Shown one piece after another: positions 44,241 through 57,859 of a stretch of 64,000 nt of DNA (positions are counted from its first letter, which is position 1; each line of letters opens with the position of its first letter). The position numbers and the translations under genes were made by a program. Origin of the DNA: Hyaloperonospora brassicae (lineage: Eukaryota > Oomycota > Peronosporomycetes > Peronosporales > Peronosporaceae); NCBI GenBank assembly GCA_947650285.1, contig CANTFL010001256.1:372001-436000 (forward strand). The letters run 5' to 3'. The notes beneath the pieces are model-generated. The model made no database searches. It worked only from the letters and a program-made list of their open reading frames with translations, and was not told the DNA's origin.

Positions 44241-44689
44241 CTTCACTGTTGTCAGTACAAGTTTACTTCATATTGGTGTTCCAGTACGAGGTAATTATTG
44301 CCCCTTCACACCATAGAATCACGTATCTTTTGCCACACAGGTTTGAATTTCATAGAGACAATTTGTCCCGTAGCACACGTTGCAGATCGATGGCGCACTC
44401 TTTCCAATCATCAAAAAATGATGGTGGCGGTAATAAGATCTATTAGCCGTTTTTCACATTCAAATTTTGTCAGCAAGGATACAATTATAGCAGTGTCGTT
44501 GAATGCTTCGGATGCAAGGCGGTACCTCTTAGCACGCTATATCCACCGTACGAGCTCTGTTATAAGGATGCACCAACCTTACCCCACGTTTATTCTCTAG
44601 TGATCTCGCGTTATTTGCCGTAGAATGAACTTGGCCTTGTTGTACGTACAAAACTAGACGTAGAATCAGTCTTACCAGATAGTCTAACT

Positions 44690-44803
44690 GGGCGGGTTTA
44701 ACCCCCACCCACGGAAAATTTAACTCGCACCGATTTGCCGCACCCAATACTCATTTTATCCTTATTGGGTGAATTTTCTTCTGTTTGGGCTAGATAACGA
44801 CAA
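44690..44803 (+). repeat. Left TIR of MULE
   Basis: Starts GGGCGGGTTTAACCCCC after the GTCTAACT duplication. Matches the right end, read in reverse complement, with scattered substitutions and a few single-base gaps for about 110 bases, ending near a GGGCTAGAT block (GGGTTAGAT on the other side). Confidence 0.85.
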
Positions 44804-45049
44804 AGGAGTTCGGAATGAATTTGATCTGAGTTTTCCAACGCGTATGTGCATTTCGCGTTGTACTTTCCGCACTGTATCGCTATCATGGCCAGTGCAAGTG
44901 ATGGGTTCTTGAGCTCTGAACGGCCAGATGATAAACAATAAGACGTTGATGGCTCTTACCCTGAGGACACCGGTGCGCCTTCGCAAGTTAAACCCTCGGG
45001 CTTAAAACTTTACGGAAGCGACGATAGCTCCTTCCCTAAGTTTCCGTAA

Positions 45050-47500
45050 GATGAATTTTCTGGAGAAGTTATTCCCACTTGCGACGATGCCTTTACGTCG
45101 GTGAAGAAGGCCGCTCACCATCACGGGTTCTCAGTCAGGAAGAGAAAAACAAATCGTTCCAAGAGAGACAGATCAGGCGAACTCGAAGACGTTTGCCTAC
45201 CCTTCACCCACTATATTGTTTGCGCTCGTGAATGGAAGCCGGACAGTCGTATAGAACCAGGGATGAAGTCGAAACGATAGCGCCGATCGATTCTCACGGG
45301 ATGCAAGTGGAGCGCAAAAATCAAGAACGATGCACCCGGAAACGCCGACTACTTTACCATCGCTTTTGCTGGGGGGGTCATTAACATCCCGCTGCGCTTG
45401 ATTTGCGGTCTTTGCCCATCTCCGGAAGAACGACTACAGAGCAACTTGAATAGTCGAAGCGATTGCTGAGATCCGGGTCGAAGCCGGCAGCCGTCTTGGA
45501 TGTGATCAAAAGTGACCTTGTAGATGATGTTTGTCTTGTGGTAGAAAGGGATATCGTCAACATTCAACAACCTGAGCGTGTAAAAGAACTGAATGGACTA
45601 ACGGAACTGGAAGCTCTATGGAGAAATTTGAGTGCGGACAATGCCAGATTTCAAAATCGAGTAGACGGTGACGGACACTTAACATACCTGCTGATTATCC
45701 CACCCATTGTGCCCGAATTACTCAAATTAAAAGGGAGAATGCCTGTATTGCAGCTGTACGAAACCTTCCGCACCAATGTTCATGGGTTTGGAATGTTTCA
45801 TGTCATAACTACAACAAATACTAATCGAACGTTCACTCTTGCCTACTGCTTTAAACGCACTGCTACGGAGAAAGATATAACATGGATTTTGCAGGCGATT
45901 TTGGACTTTGGTCTTATCCTTGAACCGAGGCAATTGTGACTGACGCAGATAAAGCAATCGGCAACGCTGTGAGTACTGTTTGCCCTATGGTTCCTTATCT
46001 TCTTTGCTACTGGCATATTCAGGAACATATGCGAAGACATAATGAAAGGACTTTCACTACCGAGGAAGAAGCTGAGGATGCTGCATTGACTGGGGTGGAT
46101 TTGGTACGTGGGATTCCTTTGTGACAAGATTTGCCAATTTATGCTTGCGGACATTCACAGGGGAAGAATTCGACCAAAGATGGACCGAAATGAAAAATTG
46201 CATAGCATAAGAATGTGCCGAATATGTGCATAATGTCTGGATTGGTTATGATAAGGACCAATTCTGCGCTCCCTGGCCACCGACGTATTCCACTTTGGTC
46301 AACGGACGACTTCTAAAGTGAAAGAGGCTCACGCAGCTTTTAAAAAAGAGTCAGGTGTCTAGCAAAAGTCCCTGTTCGTGGTCTGCAAGTCGATCAAGAA
46401 AGCTGCAGGCGAACAACTCGACAAGTGCCGAAAAGCGCGTTCGGATGATTTGCAAGCAGCACAATTACGCCCTCCTCCGATCTTTAGCCATCTTGTGAGC
46501 AAGATTTTCCTTCACGCCTTCAATATACTCGAGGGAGAGCTGGAGATTGCGAAACATGAGTTCGCGAAGAAAGAGGAATTGGCAGCTGGACGGTGCCAAA
46601 AGCCGATCTGTGACGATTTGCATTTTAAAGGCCGTAATTTACCGTGTCCTCAAGATTTATTTGATATGATTGAAAAGGGTAGTGTAGAGGATGCGCCGGA
46701 CAGACCCCGCCGACATCCACGCTTTTAAGTTTTCTGTACAAAACCTTTAAACAATTTCCAACCGCCCAAGCTCATCGATAAAACCAATGCAGTTAATAGG
46801 AAGGAAAAATTCTAAAACCCGCTTGCCCACTGGAGCTGAAATCAATGGCAAGCAGGTAGCGAATAAGCGCGGACTTAAGATGTGCCATGGTTGCAGAAAG
46901 TATGTCAAACATAACAGTAAAACGTGTCCCACAAAGTAACCCAAAAGAGGTGCTACAAGAGAAGCTGTGGAGTTTTCACGACGTTCGGTGCTGACGACCC
47001 CAAGCAAAGATTACGAGTTTGTGCCGTCTCAACCAGACTTTTGCCAATAGGGTTCGTCCCAGCCTTTTCAACAGCCGCAGCCCTTTAGACTCCCTTCAAT
47101 CTCAGCCGCCGATATTTCAGCAACTCCTCTATTCGTCGATGCAGCCCCAGCTGCAGTATGAACAGTCACAACTTTAATTTTAGCAGTACGGCCAGTCGCA
47201 TGCGTTGCTTCCGCAGTACGCTCAGTTCCAGTCATGAGTGCAGCATTGTGTTCAGCTGCTTCCCCGTAGCCATACGCTTTTTCTGATGGACAGCAAGGTC
47301 AGAACCTCCATCTTGCGCCGACCCAAGACAGGACCTTGCCCTCAATGCACCATCTCTGTGACTTCGCCCCAGCATGCCCCCACCCCTATTTAAGCCTGGA
47401 AACATATGGAAAGATGCTCACGTCTCCCAGGGCTAGAAATTGGGCGCCTGCAGATGATGATAGATACTACGATCCTCGAGGAACCACATTTCCCTGACGA
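45050..47500 (+). pseudogene. MULE transposase remnant with FAR1-like N-terminus
   Basis: On the plus strand, 45055-45350 reads like a FAR1/WRKY-GCM1-type DNA-binding domain (AFTSVKKAAHHHGFSVRKRK, then CKWSAKIKNDAPGN), interrupted by a stop near 45280. The transposase core follows after a frameshift: ALWRNLSADNARFQNRVDGD, FGMFHVITTTNTNRTFTLAY, then a second shift and VTDADKAIGNAVSTVCP and LLCYWHIQEHM, the D-x-x-x-A ... C-x-W-H signature of MULE DDE cores. The downstream pieces (46378-46728) are Lys/Glu-rich; the last part is Gln/Pro-rich. Transposase would cut at the TIRs; this copy is dead. Confidence 0.75.
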
Positions 47501-47639
47501 GCATGCTATCGCAGTATGGAGTAGGTTTTTTCATATAACAGCATATTCGTAGTATCTTTAAGAGTAGTTCGCTTTGTATAATTTGGGAACATCATGTTGA
47601 GATCTGCAGTTCTGTGCAGATCTACCCAAAGCATATCTG

Positions 47640-47758
47640 CGGAGTTTGTCATCTAACCCAAAAAGGGGAAAATTTTACCCAATAAGGATCAAATGAGCTA
47701 TGAGTGCGGCAAATGGGAGCGGGTTAAATTTTCCGTGGGTGGGGGGTTAAACTTACCC
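47640..47758 (-). repeat. Right TIR of MULE
   Basis: The reverse complement starts GGGTAAGTTTAACCCCCC. It is the partner of the left TIR at 44690-44803 and is followed directly by the second GTCTAACT copy (47759-47766). Confidence 0.85.
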
Positions 47759-47766
47759 GTCTAACT

Positions 47767-49079
47767 CCACATGTTGCTACATATCACGAATTTACCTCAG
47801 TATGTGGATGTGTAATCAGCATGTAGGGACAGACGCTGCTCCCACTGTCTGAACGGGCCAGCTCGGGCCAGAAGAGACTCACACATAGGTTTCCAAACAA
47901 CAGGGGTAAAAACATATATCCAAGTGGCGCGGGATAACTTTCTTTTGCTGCGCAGAACAGGCGTACGGCTACGGGGAACAACTGATCTGAGTCACAGCGC
48001 GTCGTATAAGATCTGCAATCATTGCACATAGCCTGTTGTTCTGAGCCCCCGAATTTAGTCGGGTGCGCCAAGTCGATGATGTCCAACGACGACGCGCATT
48101 TGAAAGCTAAAGATAGCTCGTTCGACTGTTTCGCGGAGACTTGTGTTGGGACACCGATGATCCCCTCGATAGATTCCGATGGTCGGATGACGCCCTCGCA
48201 GCAACTTCTCTCCTAAACTTGCGACATTGCTGCGCAACAAACTCGCAGAAGCTTGTGCACGTGACGCGATCCCGTTGCACGCACGGGTAAAAATGCGACT
48301 TATGGACTCCAAGATTTTGATCCGCAAGGGACATACAGATGTTTAGTAAGCCAGGATTACAGCACTGGAAGAATTCGTGGTCGTGAGTTTCGGCTGTTTA
48401 TGGTCGCGAAATTGACACGGAAGATATCGGAAGGCATGAAAAGAATCAATGGGATCCACACTCACAACAAGAGCCGTACAGGTGCTGTAGCTGTACAGGT
48501 TCTGCTGTGTGCCTCTGTAATCGATCACGTACGATACAGCAACGAGACACACGACTTGTGATGAAAACTGCAAATATTTATACGATACCATAGCGACGAT
48601 CATTCAAGTTGACGTGGTAGCTGCGTGAACAAACTTGTGATTTTTATTAGTACGTACTCCATACGCGGAGAGAAGCGGCTGTCTTCTTTGGGTCCTTAGT
48701 TCGTGTGTGGCATAACCAGGGATATTGCGCCTGCATAACTGGTACGTAACCAGGCGGTTGTTGCGGTTGTTAGTGGACGAGAGAATAATGTACGCACACT
48801 GATGACAGTGTGAGCGTCCGTGCTTCAAAAAGACTCTCACGTGTTGCACTGACAGTGTGGGGGTAATTAAATATTACAGAACACGCTGGCTTGATGTCTA
48901 AGTGTTCCGCATGCATTGTTATCGATTAGCCTCCTTAATTCTCGTTCATATACACGAATGGTTCGAACTGTGGTGGATTTGAGACGGTGAGGTTCATCAA
49001 TGGCGTAACCATCACCTGCAACGGAATTTCACGCCGGTTGATTAGCGACATTACATATGCGGGTCACGCCAGGGATGAT
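47767..49079. other. Intergenic stretch
   Basis: No supported gene. Open pieces at 47784-48086 (minus), 48022-48216 (plus) and 48055-48327 (minus) overlap and show no domain. No repeat pair was recognised before 49080. Confidence 0.3.
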
Positions 49080-49500
49080 ATCCTATAAAAATTGATATTA
49101 AAACACCTAATCAGTTGTTGGGGGTTGACGTGTGTCAACCACCATATACAAGGTCTTTATAAAGGTACCAATTTAAAGCATTAGTGTCTAGATTAGGTAT
49201 GTTTAGTCTAATGTGTCCTTTTACATAAAAACGAAATGAAGTTCAGGATCCCTTTTAATCTATTTGATACACGTGCCTTCTTAAGGATTCCCAGGTAGTA
49301 AGAGAGTCAAGTCGCGTGTAGGCGCACGCTCCTCAGCACACTGTTCAGTCGATTCATTAAATCCTTAAGCTACCTTATTAAGAGCCTAGATCTTTAAGAT
49401 GGTTGACTTGAAGAATCCTGATCTTGCAAAGAGATAGCTTTCCCGATGCACAGAAAGCCTTCCACTGGCTCGTAGAAGTATTAGCTCCGCTACATCACCT
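49080..49500 (+). repeat. Dispersed repeat, copy 2 (inverted partner at 43.3-43.7 kb)
   Basis: Corresponds in order to the reverse complement of 43266-43690. It contains a perfect stem GGTTGAC-GTGT-GTCAACC (about 49126-49143) at the place where the partner has CTGAC-GTGT-GTCAG, a paired substitution. It ends near AGCTCCGCTACA. The surrounding DNA to about 49.9 kb may be more of the same element but is too decayed to read. Confidence 0.5.
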
Positions 49501-52500
49501 CTCTTAGTGTAATTGGTTGTTCGTCAGTGAATAACCAGCTTTGGTCGTGTGGAATAGACCTCGTAAAATACCCTCTTGCGTTTAGTACCGATCAAAACTT
49601 ATCCGTTTCTAGGAGCGGTACATGCAGCCACCGGATCAAAATCCTCGACATAATACCAACATAGAAATATAAGGTCTAGACGGGGAATGGTTCGAATACA
49701 GAGTTCATTTTGATGAAAGGAAATAAGTTCAGTTTACCTTTTGGTCCTATAGAGCTCCCTCTGACTAAGGCTTGCGTCTCGATCGCTTGGATGAAGAGGT
49801 CTTTACAAGGCACATACGCTTGGGCAATAAGTGATGTGTGATTGTCTTAACTACTAGTCCCTTGACTAAGTACTATAAAATCTCCACGATCTCGTGTGAC
49901 TCTCTAAGTCTGAACTCACTTCATTCCTTAGAACTAAGTAGTCTGTAAGATGCGAACGTACTTTGTCGGACCAAAACGATCTTAGCCGCTAACTTCGTTT
50001 TGTAGAACCAAGTAAAACTATTAAGCATTTAAGTCTTCTTCATCCATCTGGCCTAAGGTAGCTCCACTACGATTATAGCACCATATGTTTTTCGGCAGCC
50101 TCGCCAGGCCTTTTCTGCCATCTGCAATCTTCAAGTGATCGATAGGATGAAATGACAGCAAGATGACAGCTGCACAACGCTACAATTTGTAATGCAATCT
50201 TTCGATGTAGGATCTTCGACGCATGATCCCGACATTAACGCCGGTATAGCTACCCAGACGTGATAAGAAGCATCGGGGAAAGCGCATCATTTGCGCATTC
50301 ACAGCGTAGTCATTTTACTCATCAACTAACAAGTAATCAATGGTACTGAACACCGTGTAGTAGAAGCAGGAAAATAAACAACAATCTTCTTCGCCTACCT
50401 ACTTTACGAGCTTGATTTGGAAGCCGAAGAGTAGAACCTTTTAAAAATTGAGTAGGGTGTCTCATGATAGGACTAAGTGGGGATTAAGAATTGATATGTG
50501 AGCAGGAGGCAGCTGATATGGCGTGCAAGGGTATCAAAGGCTGCTGGTGGCACATTTTTGACATGTAGACCATCCAATCGACGGGGTAAGCGGTAGAAAG
50601 AAGACTAATTATATCTTCTTGCCTCTCGAAGTGGTGGCTAACGTGATGAACAATTGAGGTCAGGAATAACATGTATGCAGCGAAATAGATACGACACTCT
50701 TACACCAGGCATTTCGACGATATTCATTAGTCAGAGCTCGCATCCGCTTTTCTGTATTTAAATTGACACATGGTGTCATCGACCACCACAATAGGAGACA
50801 AGTGTACTGCATTATTTACACACAAAAATCGACCAACTAAAATACGCGACGTACTTCACCGCTATATCAGATGTAGCCTAACTATCATGCACTTATGTAT
50901 AATGACTGTCTACTTATATACCGGGATAGACCTATTACCGGGAGTATTAAGTCCAAGTGGATCGTGATCAGATATTGGATCATGATCGGATTGTGGTCAC
51001 ATAATGAGCGTTCCTTGCCAGATATCAGATACACGCCAAATATGTGACACACGTTTTTGATTGCCCAGCGTTCTTTACGAAAGCCTGCCTGGATCCTGTA
51101 CTCCCACGAATAACGAATGCGGACTCTTTTTCTTAGCAATATTTTAAAACGATTACAAACAACTAAGGACGATTGTCTTCTGTCATGCGGCATGCCAAAG
51201 CGGGTGCCAGTCTATATTGATGACTAATTCTCGCAGTTTGGTGGTCCTATCTCGATCGCATCTGATGTGTTGTTGGTTCTCAGATTTCCTTATTATTTAT
51301 CTTCAATTGTTTTGTAGCAATCCACTACGTGCAAATACGCTAAGGTCAGTTATTGTTCATTTATATGATGAGTATTGAGGCCTGCCAATTTTATTTAAGA
51401 TACTTTTATTAAATTAGGGTACAGACTTTGTAACAATTAGATAAGGCATGAACATTTTTAGCTACTTTCACTACATTCGTTTCTTTCAACGGTCACCCAC
51501 CTCTACTCGTACTATAATTACTATGTCAGCTCTGCCTATAACCATATTTACTTCTTCGTTTGCATCAGCACCGAATGAATCAATCACACGAGTTTTTTAG
51601 TGATCGCGATATCGCGTTGGACGGCTACGGCTTCTTCCGTCTCGATAAATGAAACTAAGCCGAATACTACTGTAACATCTTTAAGCTAGTCCCTATCCGT
51701 GACCTGCCAAATCTTTAAACCTGCTTCAGTTTTTGTAGAGGTTTGGTTGTATCCGATTTCATCCCCAGGACACTTAGATCGGTAGCGGATCGACTGTTAA
51801 CTTCAAATGGTCTCACATTTACCTTTTAGACATCGGGTAGATCTGCCACTAATCGACGAATATGTCACCTAATTACGTCGATTGCTCTCCTACGTAATAT
51901 AAAAGATCAAAAAGATCTTCTGCAGACATTAAAGAATAGTCGACTGGAACGAGAATAATTGCACATGACTAGCAATTCATTTCCGTATATTTTAAACGTA
52001 TACTCAATATAACTGTTCGCTTTCAAATCTGAAAATAAGTCATCCTAGCGGTTTACAGGTCTTTAAAGAAATGGCAATTTTTCCTGGATTGTTTTCCACA
52101 AAAAAGGCGTCTGTGAATAGACCTACTGATATCTGTAGTACGTATCACGCTGCTTGAGAGAAATTGGATCGTAAATTGTCACTCGTAAATATAATATTAA
52201 TGATGCTGCCAAGACGCTGAGTGTGAAACATAATTAAACTGTGACTTACCTGCGGAAGCCGAGGGACATAAAATACAAGTTCAAAAATGATACTTATAAC
52301 TAACTATTGTGTCGAATATGCATTATGTCGATCTACCTAAAGAGGAGTACGGATAGTACCCTATGAATCTTACGACAAAGGAACGGATTGCGATCGGTTT
52401 CATTATGTAAAAATAAATTAAGATGCTAATCTGTTGATCGTCTACGGATCTGAGTTTCGGTTTTAGCTAGGCATTATTGATTTAAGACGAAAAGGTCCGG

Positions 52501-54384
52501 GATGTGCGACGACACTTCGGGCTTCCAGCCACTATGTCTTCGATATGCAATACTGCGCTTTTACAATCCATATTAAGGAACATTTGTGCGAAAAAGTAGA
52601 AACTGAAAAGATACTAGTACGATATGGCTACATCTCGGGCACAAGCGTTTGATTGAACCCTCGAATTCTGTAATTCACAGCACGCTTCACCATATAAGGT
52701 TTCGCGCTGCTTGAGCCTCGTGTATTTCAAACCGTGCGGATTAAAACCCCTACAAAACGTTGCTACCAATACTATGCACGCCTATCACCACGCATTTTAT
52801 TTAGCAAATTTGTAAAAATTCAAGTGGTACGATACAAGTGGAGCGATGCAATAAGTAGGTAGAGATAAGCAAGAACCTTGCTTTCTTCGGGCTATTATCA
52901 TACGACGATGGATTGACCAACTTTGAAAATACACTTGCTACAATATACGGGTCGCGACATTTTGTTTCATCATTGTGTTAGAAAACATATATACATAATA
53001 GGGAGATTCGTCGATGTAAATTGTCGTAAAATGCGCAGATCTGGATACCGCTCCTCTACATTTTTTCTCTCCTATTAGATTTCACTCCGCTAAGTTTTCT
53101 GGTTTGTTCGGTGAAGATATATAAAAATGCAACCACCACAGCACGGTTTTATGCGTGATGGGTTGATCTCGAGTAAGTATCATCGTGAGCCCCGTCATCC
53201 ATTACATTTTAATCGCTAGTACGCTGGACGGGTCAGCTTGACAAGAACTAAAGAGTCGAATGTTTATCTTTGTCAACTTTCTTATGAAGACACTACAGGT
53301 ATTGTTCCCGGTTCAACTTATTCTGATGTGATCGCCTTGAGCTTTTAGTGGTCGGATCGCCTAGTGGATACAGCCCAGCCTGATACACGCTATTCTAAAT
53401 TTCCGGGTGGCGATAAAAATTCGATATTGCCGGTGGATTTCAGGACTATCGGGTGGCTCTAGGTATAATGTATTTGTAATAAGAATGTGATGATCACCAA
53501 TGTCAGGCAATTTTTAATCCACCTAAATCTTCCCGATATTATTCACATGGCTACAGAAGAATCCGTGTTTGGCATATTAATTTTAATAGCGACGGTTCGC
53601 AACCACGGTCCAATTCTTATAAAAAAGCACGCTTAGTTGTATTCACAAGTAACGGTCAATCGACACTGTAATTTGTATGTTTTTCTGTGTTCGAACTATA
53701 TATTATCTCATTGAAACGAAGAACCACTTTAGCGGTACAGCCTCGAAGAATAGTAGATCAACGTACAATCAATGACTATTTATAGATAGTTTAGGCGCTT
53801 TAGAAGCTTGCCGCATATTAACATGCGTCAAATGTATAATTCAAACCTTTCTATGGCAAATGAAATTTGTCAACATATACATTTTCAATGTATTTCGTCC
53901 ACACTAAAACTTGTGACAGTGGCATCCCGAAACACATGTACCCTGTAATCGAATCATAATATAGTATAGCTGTTGCTAATATTATGACAGGTACGCTTGA
54001 ATGTCATAATGTGTCTGGTGGAGATATAAAACGTAAACAGCGTATCAGTTAATGTTGCATTCCGCAGAGAAGAGAAAATATGGTAAAATGGAAGACACAG
54101 ATAGTTATATATATCATAATCATCTGAATGAATATATGTGATGCACCAGACCTCACGGAATACATCGAAGTTATTTATTATTTATAAAACAACGGACTTT
54201 TAATTCACCATAAAATCAGAAATCAAAAATGCTTTAGAGAGATGGAGTATGACTTTTTTTACAAAAAATATTTGTAAATATAGACTAAATGGTCGAATGT
54301 TATGGCATTTGTGAGCTTGTATATTTGCATTCATCCGAATCGAAAAAATTATATTTCGCTTATTTAAAATTGCTTAAACGTACA
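49501..54384. other. Long gene-poor A+T-rich tract
   Basis: Almost 5 kb with stops in all frames and no open frame above about 100 codons. The longest (50885-51193, minus) has no recognised feature. No TIR, LTR, tRNA or rRNA was seen by eye. It may be very old transposon sequence. Confidence 0.5.
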
Positions 54385-55054
54385 TCAAAATAATAAATCG
54401 TCGTATATTACAATGGACAACTGAATACAATGCTGCAAACTTACCCCCCCCCCATTCTGTACATTATTCGATGGTAATATCGCGTTTCTTATACCATTGC
54501 AGATTGTTTGATGGTGACGCTTATCATTGACTAACTGCCTTATCGGCCAAAAAATGCTGTTTCCTGTACGACCTGAACAAGCGAGAGATGAAGAACACGC
54601 ATCAGGAGGTATATTTTCCTGTTCTGCGTTTTTCTTTAGTGCTGAATGTTCAGTCTCCTGCACTGGCTGCAACTGCGTTAAATGGGCTTTCAGCGGCAGT
54701 AAAGGTCGACCGCGTCTACCCGCTTCGGCTCTGACTTGACCCTGGTTTTCTCCCGTCGATACATCTCTTTTGTCGTATTCAGTCCTTTTTATTTGATCCG
54801 TGGCAAGAAGTCACGCGTCGCGATCGAGACACTGTATGCAAGAGCAGTTGTCTCGCTTTTTGGCTGCAGCTGCAAGCTCTCCAGCTTCGACGCCATCGTT
54901 GCTGTCCCCACTTCTGTGGCAAAACAGTCAGCGGTGATGCTTTAAAATTTACAAGAGGAAATGAGCCATGACCAAAGTGTTTTACTTTCACTGCAAGTAT
55001 TCCTGTGGATGAATGCGTACACAGAAGGTGGTTTGTCAGCTGACAAACACGCAA
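54385..55054 (-). other. Possible decayed coding segment
   Basis: On the minus strand, frames in different phases at 55054-54779 and 54672-54385 have coding-like composition (for example GQQRWRRSWRACSCSQKARQ in one phase, and a Cys-rich reading in another), with stops between. No family was recognised. A C9 homopolymer lies near 54446-54454 on the plus strand and could itself cause frame instability. Low support. Confidence 0.2.
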
Positions 55055-57149
55055 TAATGAGAAATTATATTGCCGCTACACAGAGAGGCCTCTGGTGTTG
55101 ATATTAATACTATTGCGTATTTAGATGTATGACAGCATAAATGATGTGAAGATAGACCCCATATTTGAATCATCGGCTGAGGACACAAATTGCATAAATG
55201 TAGCGGGTTGGTCCAATTTTCCCTCTTCGGAAATGATTTACAATGTACTGACACATTGGTGAGACTTCTATTCTTAAAGAAATTGCTTTGCCCAGAGGAG
55301 GTAAGCGCATGACGCTCGCATTGTAGATTTATGTATCCTGTGTCAAAGCAAATGATGCGTTATCCGATCTTATTTCGTGACATTGTGTCACAAATAGGCA
55401 GAAGACTGAATTAGTACCCTCATATTGCCGTAATCGGTCTGCTTCATACCTTGTTATGTTTTTTCGATTGTTAACGAAATTGATGCTCAAATATTAATAT
55501 GGTCTCCAGCATATGTGTATCTGTCACATAGTATACATTAGAAGCGCATTTTGCCATATTTAACATTATAGGTACATGTTTTAAATGATCGTGTGGTGCA
55601 TTTTCACTGTTTCCAAATTTCTGGTGCATTTGCTTCTTTTGATAATTTGACATTGTTCTGTATACTCTATATTCTCATACAGAGTATAAAAGCACAAAAT
55701 CAAATTAGATAGCGATATTGCTCCAAGACTTGCTTCCATTGTTCACCATCATAGATTGTCGTAGCACAAGTGACCCGTTAACACCATATCTCCTATCTCC
55801 ACCCACACAAATAATGTGTCGAGAATTCAGTAGCCAGAGATCCTGTCACTGAATTAACACCTACTGCTTTTATCATTCACTCTCGATACTGCCTTTCGAT
55901 TTTCTCGTGTTGGGCGTTTTCGACCGATAATGCTCTGCTTATCTCGACAGACATATTCAGACCCTTTGCGACAACATACACAACCACTTGTATAATTGAA
56001 GTTCTTCTTAAATTATTCATATTCATATACACTGTACATTACCGCAAACGTTTTTATTTGGTGATCGCTAGTTTTTAGGTCATTCTTTTGTCTTGCACTG
56101 AATGGTGGATTGCTCGTCGCGACCGCGCCATTTCTGCAGGACTACGTAAACTCAATCTGCCTCATCTTCCAAAGATGATTATCTATGTATTTTCGTAAAT
56201 GCCAGAACCGCTGAGCACTTTTTTAAAGCGTGTTGCAAACCCGACCGCATACCGATTACAGTCTCGACCTCAGTTTCTTTATCTTACCATACTAATGGTG
56301 TTTGAGTAAATTCTCTTCATTAAAAATCCACTATCCATTTTTGGCCGTGAGCATATCAATATAAACATCCTAAAAACTGAAACTCGTATTTTTGTAGGTC
56401 GTATCCACCGGTTTAGTCGGTGTGGGGAACCCGCTAATGCGTCATGCTACTCGTGATGTCCACATAAATTACCTCTTGGATTGATAATATACCATGTGCG
56501 CGTAAAATAGAGCCAACGTCGGAGAGTTGGCAGAGGAATCCAATATAGAAAACTCGTATAAATCCCGTAAGTCTTTATCCCACAATGAGACAGGATTGTT
56601 TTCACTAATGTTGTTATGCATGCAGTGTTTCAGGACGCTGACTATGACTTCATGCATGGTTCAAAGAATGTTCTGAGGATCTGAGACCTTGGTGGTAATT
56701 CCACGTTGTGAGTAGAAGTTTAAACTCGGACACTGTGCATATTGGACCCTGGTAAGGTAATAAAAGTGTGCTCGTCCTTTGGGGACAGTCAGTCACCTAG
56801 TCTTCGGAGCTGCTGTAGTCTTCTGCGCGTCTGAGTGGGGTTGAGGGTCGCTCTCACTGCGCAAAGGTGTCGTGGGTGCGTCGTATGCCCCGCGACTGTC
56901 ACGAACGAGACACTGTCATGTGAGCCTTTTTGTCCTGGTCGTGCTGTAGTGGCTGTTTAATTGCTAATTTTTCTTTAGTTTCCTCTAGCTTCCAAACGTC
57001 GTGCCAACCCTCAATCCCCGCGACTTCCCTATCGGTTGCGACTCTGCTGCTCGGTCCGATCAATTGATCCTCCGTGTAGCGATACCCTACCATAGGATGG
57101 ATAGCGCCTTCAATACAAGCATTAACGACGACGTCCAGCGTCAAGGGTT
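55055..57149. other. Gene-poor stretch left of the long-TIR MULE
   Basis: A minus frame at 56899-57198 (99 codons) enters the left TIR of the MULE and reads LDVVVNACIEGAIHPMVGYR. It has no known motif. A minus frame at 56469-56657 is short. The rest is A+T-rich and non-coding. Confidence 0.3.
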
Positions 57150-57597
57150 TTCGTGAGGAGATTTGTAGGTATACATCCACCCTTTGATACGTACACACAC
57201 TCCTGGAATTGCGGTCCCTCCTTAAGTGCCGTAACCTCCCTAACTAGGTACTGCACAGTCATACATACAAATGCCATATACATATTCTTTGGTACGTACA
57301 CACCCCTCCGTGATACAGGCCTCTTTTGTGTCAGCCCACAACCGTGCATATGAAATCCGCTCTCATGATCCGGTACACCCCCTATAAGTACCCCTAATAC
57401 TACCATTTCCCTGTTTTAAAGATAAATTCTATTTTTGGATCAAGTATTGAGCATACCTCTTACTGGTACTGCAATATTACCTGTCAAGGAGGACACATCT
57501 GCACCCAGTCAAACTGTCTAAAGGAATCATTTGACATAATCGATGACATAATGCAAAAGAAACAAAGGTTTCGCTTTCGTAATAAACAGCACTGCGA
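57150..57597 (-). repeat. Left long TIR with conserved open frame
   Basis: Reverse-complement partner of 60793-61240. Both copies keep an open frame of about 80 codons (57406-57122 here, ATG start) that reads MVVLGVLIGGVPDHESGFHM, KRPVSRRGVYVPKNMYMAFV and CVYVSKGGCIP; I saw only one substitution in the shared coding part before the ends diverge. The ORF has no recognised domain. High TIR identity against a decayed interior suggests gene conversion between the TIRs or recent mobility. Confidence 0.85.
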
Positions 57598-57859
57598 TAT
57601 TGACCATGACTGAAGAAAACTTTCTCGCATGCATTGAAAATGGCATTGTAATCGACCAGAATCCGGCGGCTTGGTAAGTAACACGATTTTCAGGCTGACG
57701 CAAATCTGTAAAGGGTTCGCGCATCACAATGCACAGGTTTATATCCTTTGGATTGGATGTGGATATTCTGGAGCTGAGATTTTTTCTGTATGATACGACA
57801 GTGTCTGGGCAGCTCAACTGCGTGTATTGTACAGCTGGACGGTGAGGTGTTTTTTGATG

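Larger units (their letters stand above)
44690..47758. mobile_element. MULE with TIRs and 8-bp target duplication
   Basis: The left end (44690 to about 44803) and the reverse complement of the right end (about 47640 to 47758) agree over more than 100 bases, including GTTTAACCCCC, ACCCACGGAAAATTTAAC, ATTTGCCGCAC, CTCATTT and ATCCTTATTGGGT. GTCTAACT is present at both outer edges (44682-44689 and 47759-47766). Mutator-like elements usually make 8-10-bp duplications, and the interior encodes a decayed MULE transposase, so the assignment is firm. The total is 3069 bp. Confidence 0.9.
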
